Below the pieces are notes generated by a model, which was given only the letters and a program-made list of their open reading frames with translations, was not told where the DNA came from and did no database searches. Made by a program: the position numbers and the translations under genes. Positions 60,500 to 64,000 of a stretch of DNA of 64,000 nucleotides are shown piece after piece. Within the stretch, counting starts at the first letter, position 1. Every line of letters begins with the position of its first letter. Origin of the DNA: Tubiluchus corallicola (taxonomy: Eukaryota; Priapulida; Priapulimorpha; Priapulimorphida; Tubiluchidae); NCBI GenBank assembly GCA_030141605.1, contig JAQGDQ010000398.1, positions 105,001 through 169,000 on the forward strand. The letters are read 5' to 3'.

Positions 60500-60785
60500 G
60501 AATTGACATGCGGTTAAAACACGTACAGTAAAATTGCTTATATGTCGATATTAAATTTCGAAAATTTAATCAAAATTGACAAGTTTTAGCCTTTTTTTAA
60601 AAGAGAAATTATTTTATTGACCAAGTGTTCTTCATTTACAGATGAGGATAGTACGTTCCATATCTTGACAACACTATTTCTAAAAAATATTTTAAATAAT
60701 CTGTTCAGCAAATTTAACAAAGTATTTTTATGACTTCTTGCGGCAGAAGAAGCATGAATAAAAATGCGTTAAAATTTGCGTCCTA
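60500..60785 (-). mobile_element. LINE 3' fragment, opposite to the next element
   Basis: The minus frame reads LNRLFKIFFRNSVVKIWNVL then SSSVNEEHLVNKI, the RN-VV-IWNSLP ending typical of CR1-like LINE ORFs. It abuts the plus-strand LINE at about 60790. Confidence 0.55.
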
Positions 60786-60789
60786 ATTC

Positions 60790-62410
60790 ATTACCAGATT
60801 CTTATCGAAAACTGATACATACATGTCTAACATTACTGTACACAAAGATTTAGTCAAAACACTATTAAGTAACGTCAATACGAGCAAATCTGTAGGTCCT
60901 GATGGAATAAGCAACAAAGTACTTAAGCTTTGTGCAGATTCATTATCAAGCCTATTAACCCGACTGTTTAACTTGTCATTACAGTCAGGTCATTTTCCTA
61001 GCTTGTGGAAAGTTGCAAATGTCTGCCCCATACACAAAGGCGGAGATAGACAGCTCGTTTCGAACTGCAGACCCGTGGCGATACTTTCATGTATGTCCAA
61101 GATTCTAGAACGCGTTGTCTTTAATCAGATGTATAACTACTTTGCTATTGATAATAACTTATTGACGGAAAAGAACTCGGGGTTTAAATCAAACGATAAC
61201 ACAATCAACCAGCTAGCTTCAATCGTTCACAATTTGTATACAAGTTTAGACGACGGTGCTGAAATCTGTAGCGTTTTTCTGGACATCAGTAAAGCTTTTG
61301 ATAAGGTGTGGCATGTGGGCTTGATATTCAAATTAAAGCAGTATGGAGTAAGTGGCCAACTTCTGTTTTGGCTATCATCTTACCTTCGAAACCGAACACA
61401 AAGAGTAACACTAAACGGTAATACATCTGATGCGAAGTCACTTTTATCTAACGTCCCCCAAGGTTCTATCTTAGGTCCCCTTCTATGTTTAGTGTATGCT
61501 AATGATATTACAGAAGACATTCAATCTGATATTCGCCTTTTTGCAGACGATACGGTTTTAATGGATTCGTTTAAGGATGACCCACATACATCAGCAAATC
61601 GCTTAAAGGCAGATCTCAGAATAATTGAAAACTGGGCCAAACGTTGGTTGGTTAAATTTAATCCTAATAAGACCGAAGTCATGGTTTCTCCCGTAAATCC
61701 AATGCTCCTCAATATTCTACTCTGTATTTATCTAATACTCCACTGAAAACAGTAAATGTTCACAAACACTTAGGTATCCATCTTACATCTGATCTGAACT
61801 GGAACTATCACGTCTCAAAAATGGTAGACAAAGCAAATCTAAAGCTAAACAACTTTCGACGCGTGTCAGTTAAAATGCCCAGAGCTACGCGGGAACGATA
61901 ATTCATTACGACTATCCTCCCTGCCATCAAATACGGTAACGTAGTATGGTCCGGATACAGTGAAAACGTTTATTAGAAAATATTCAGCTAACTGCTGCTA
62001 GAATCTGTTCTGGCGCTATGTTTCGATCTTCCCCTGCAAGTATCTTGTATGATAGCGGCTTCACTAAATTAGTGACGCGCTTCCATTATCGTCGTCTATG
62101 TCTTTTTTTCAAAATAATCAATGACTTAGCGCCCCACTATTTAAGTACAATTCTGCCGCCAAAGGTAAACGAAGTTACCCCCTATTATATATGCGGTGGT
62201 ACTAAATACAGAAATTTTAATTGCCGTTCTGTTAGCTGTGAAAAATCGTTTTTCATATCGACCATTAATATGTGGAACAACTTACCACAGAACGTTCGTG
62301 AAATTACATCCATTCACAATTCAAACAAGAGCTCAAATCTCATTTAAGTTTTTCGTTGCGTAAGAAACATTTTTCAATTGGTGTAACCTCCAATATGTTA
62401 TGAATAAATT
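60790..62410 (+). mobile_element. 5'-truncated LINE with an intact RT core
   Basis: The open frame 60823-61746 has all RT blocks: SVGPDGISNKVLK, NCRPVAILS, FLDISKAFDKVWH, NVPQGSILGPLL and LFADDTVLMD with both catalytic Asp. A frameshift near 61700 and another near 61975 break the C-terminal part, which continues to about 62345 (PASILYDSGFTKLVTRFHYR ... NMWNNLPQNV). The endonuclease is absent. Confidence 0.85.
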
Positions 62411-62980
62411 TCGAAATCATGAATTAAGTGATTAATTAATGGAGTTATCAACTTCATTACATTATGTTGATAAAGAGACCTCCTAATTGGATTAGATAAA
62501 TTTATTGAAAGATTATGGGAACTCACTTAGCTGGTTAAAGCACATATTTAATGCGAGGCAAGAAATTATCGTCACAGAGTTTGTGTTTACAAGGAATAGA
62601 ACAGGTGTTCATTTAGAGAGTAAAAGTTTGTCACAGGTGTTTATTTAAGAGAGCGTAGAAATTGCAGGTGTTTAGTTTAGAGGAAGCGAAGCTTATTTTT
62701 ATAACATTGCGTGGTTAGATAATAAGCCTCATGTAATGTTATGCGGAGTTGTCGAACTATAATTGAGAAGAAGCAGAAAGTGGTTCCTTTCTTGAACGAG
62801 AGTTTATAACCCAAGCGACGCAATGAACAATCTCTCGGGTTGATGAAGTGAAGGACAAGGCGAGTAGCGGTGTTTTTCTCATGTAAGAAGCTACGTTACC
62901 TGCCATCTGGATGGTCATAAACCACCAAGCCAAGAACGTAACCTTTGAACTATTGCGACGCGTTGCGGCGTTAGCGCGCA
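62411..62980. other. Flank of the LTR-like repeat, probably repetitive
   Basis: ACAGGTGTT..TTTAGAGAG-type direct repeats occur around 62600-62690. No coding region is supported. Confidence 0.35.
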
Positions 62981-62981
62981 A

Positions 62982-63830
62982 TGTTACGAAACTCTATTAG
63001 AGTATATAAGATGGTGTTTTGGAAGAACACGTGGCTAGTCGTTTGCGGAACACGTTGCTAGTCGGATGTGAATCGAACGTGAGTGAGTTCGTCAGTCAGA
63101 GAGAAGGGAGAAGATCAAGTCTGGAGAGGCTACAGGAGTTCTGAGAGAAGCAAAGACACGTTAGACCCAGCGTAGACAACAATCTGCGTCCTCAACGACT
63201 TGAGCACTGGATCTGCGAATAGAGTCTTGCAGCGGAATTGGATTTGACCAATTGAACAGTTGTCATTGGTCATTCCACCAAGTTAAGTGATCTTAACATA
63301 TCGTAACTTGAGAGCAACTCTGCATAGTAGTAAATCACAGTAATAGACACCTTAAGTGTAACGTGTAGTCGATTGTAATTGCATACTTCACATTGTAATA
63401 AGCACCTTAAGTGCGAAGCAAGGAAATAGTTAAGTGAATCGGATTAGTGTCTCTTGCAGCTAATTATTAATTGTGAGCGTCTTTGGCGATTAAGATCAAA
63501 CATTGTAAAATTAGTTGACTAAGAGTAATTGTTGTAAAACAATAAACGGATTTCACTTTAACTTAAAGGAATAGTTTGTGTATGCTTATAGGTGTTTCAG
63601 TTAAGCAACATTAAATTCTGTAAACGAATCTGAAGATTTGCTGTGTACATTAAGTTAATTTACAAGTTCAATTGCGGGAACTTTTGCTAGTAAGCTTTAG
63701 AGATAAATACTCTAATCACAACGTGGAGTCATAGAAACAGTCTTGTGGGAAGATATCACAGCTCTATAGACTTTATCTTAAGCTCTAGGAGCCAGGTTGT
63801 AAATAACGTTATAGCAATTAATGTAATAGA
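62982..63830 (+). mobile_element. LTR-like dispersed repeat, copy 2
   Basis: TGTTACG at 62982 is followed by TATATAAG at 63003-63010, a promoter layout common in LTRs. Downstream blocks match 11975-12745 in the same order. The paired LTR and coding part, if any, would lie beyond the window. Confidence 0.4.
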
Positions 63831-64000
63831 AGCGAATCACTCTTTAAATAAGTCGTGTGTCTCCTTAGGTCACGTGTTATACGATCACGAGCGAGAGATA
63901 AGAATCAATATTAATTAGAGAGATTAATAATACATGATAACGAATACGATAATTGGTACTAGTGACCATGGTAAAGAGGAGAAACCGATAAATATCAGTG

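Noticed and set aside
61521-61712. Minus-strand ORF over the LINE RT core
   Set aside because: It is antisense to the conserved FADD region.

Overview
The window looks like AT-rich nuclear DNA of an invertebrate animal. It has spliced genes with GT-AG introns, TATA boxes and AATAAA signals. It also carries many decayed LINE retrotransposons, Helitron and hAT elements, and an unusual density of minisatellites. I see no operons, tRNAs or rRNAs. The gene families (NRF-6-type acyltransferase, DUF229 ectoenzyme, Golgi galactose 3-O-sulfotransferase) are metazoan and widespread. A short TTAGGG-like tract and the PHD-fused LINEs would fit a spiralian-like animal, but the species cannot be fixed from this sequence.

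Layout. 0.7-1.3 kb (minus): a two-exon gene for a 53-residue secreted peptide with its own TATA box. 1.3-4.7 kb: intergenic with simple repeats. 4.8-6.7 kb (plus): an intact single-exon DUF229 type II membrane protein. 9.0-10.4 kb (minus): the catalytic exon of a galactose 3-O-sulfotransferase, with eight 54-bp coding repeats just before the PAPS-binding loop. 11-30 kb: mobile-element territory. It includes a diverged LTR-like repeat, an internally deleted PHD-type LINE, a 36-bp minisatellite open on both strands between 133-bp direct repeats, and a longer LINE of the PHD type split by two head-to-tail non-autonomous Helitrons.

30.4-54.8 kb (plus): one large gene of 16 reconstructed exons encodes a 765-residue nose-resistant-to-fluoxetine (NRF-6) type acyltransferase. 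Every splice phase was followed and the assembled frame is open from ATG to stop. Two versions of exon 7 (7a and 7b) with identical boundary phases strongly suggest alternative, probably mutually exclusive, exons. They swap the segment carrying the conserved GIR..SMSWVILGH motif. Introns 5, 7, 10, 11 and 15 carry different tandem arrays; the one in intron 15 repeats the 3' splice site of the last exon. Introns 8, 10 and 15 hold short DNA transposons.

55-64 kb: a repeat graveyard. It contains LINE fragments on both strands, an inverted copy of the first ~390 bp of the DUF229 locus, a possible small secreted-protein ORF, a 5'-truncated LINE with an intact FADD motif, and a second copy of the LTR-like repeat running off the window end.

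The three main genes are all secretory or membrane enzymes but share no evident pathway. The observations most worth pursuing are the duplicated exon 7, the splice-acceptor array, the nested Helitrons, the both-strand open minisatellite and the small secreted peptide gene.
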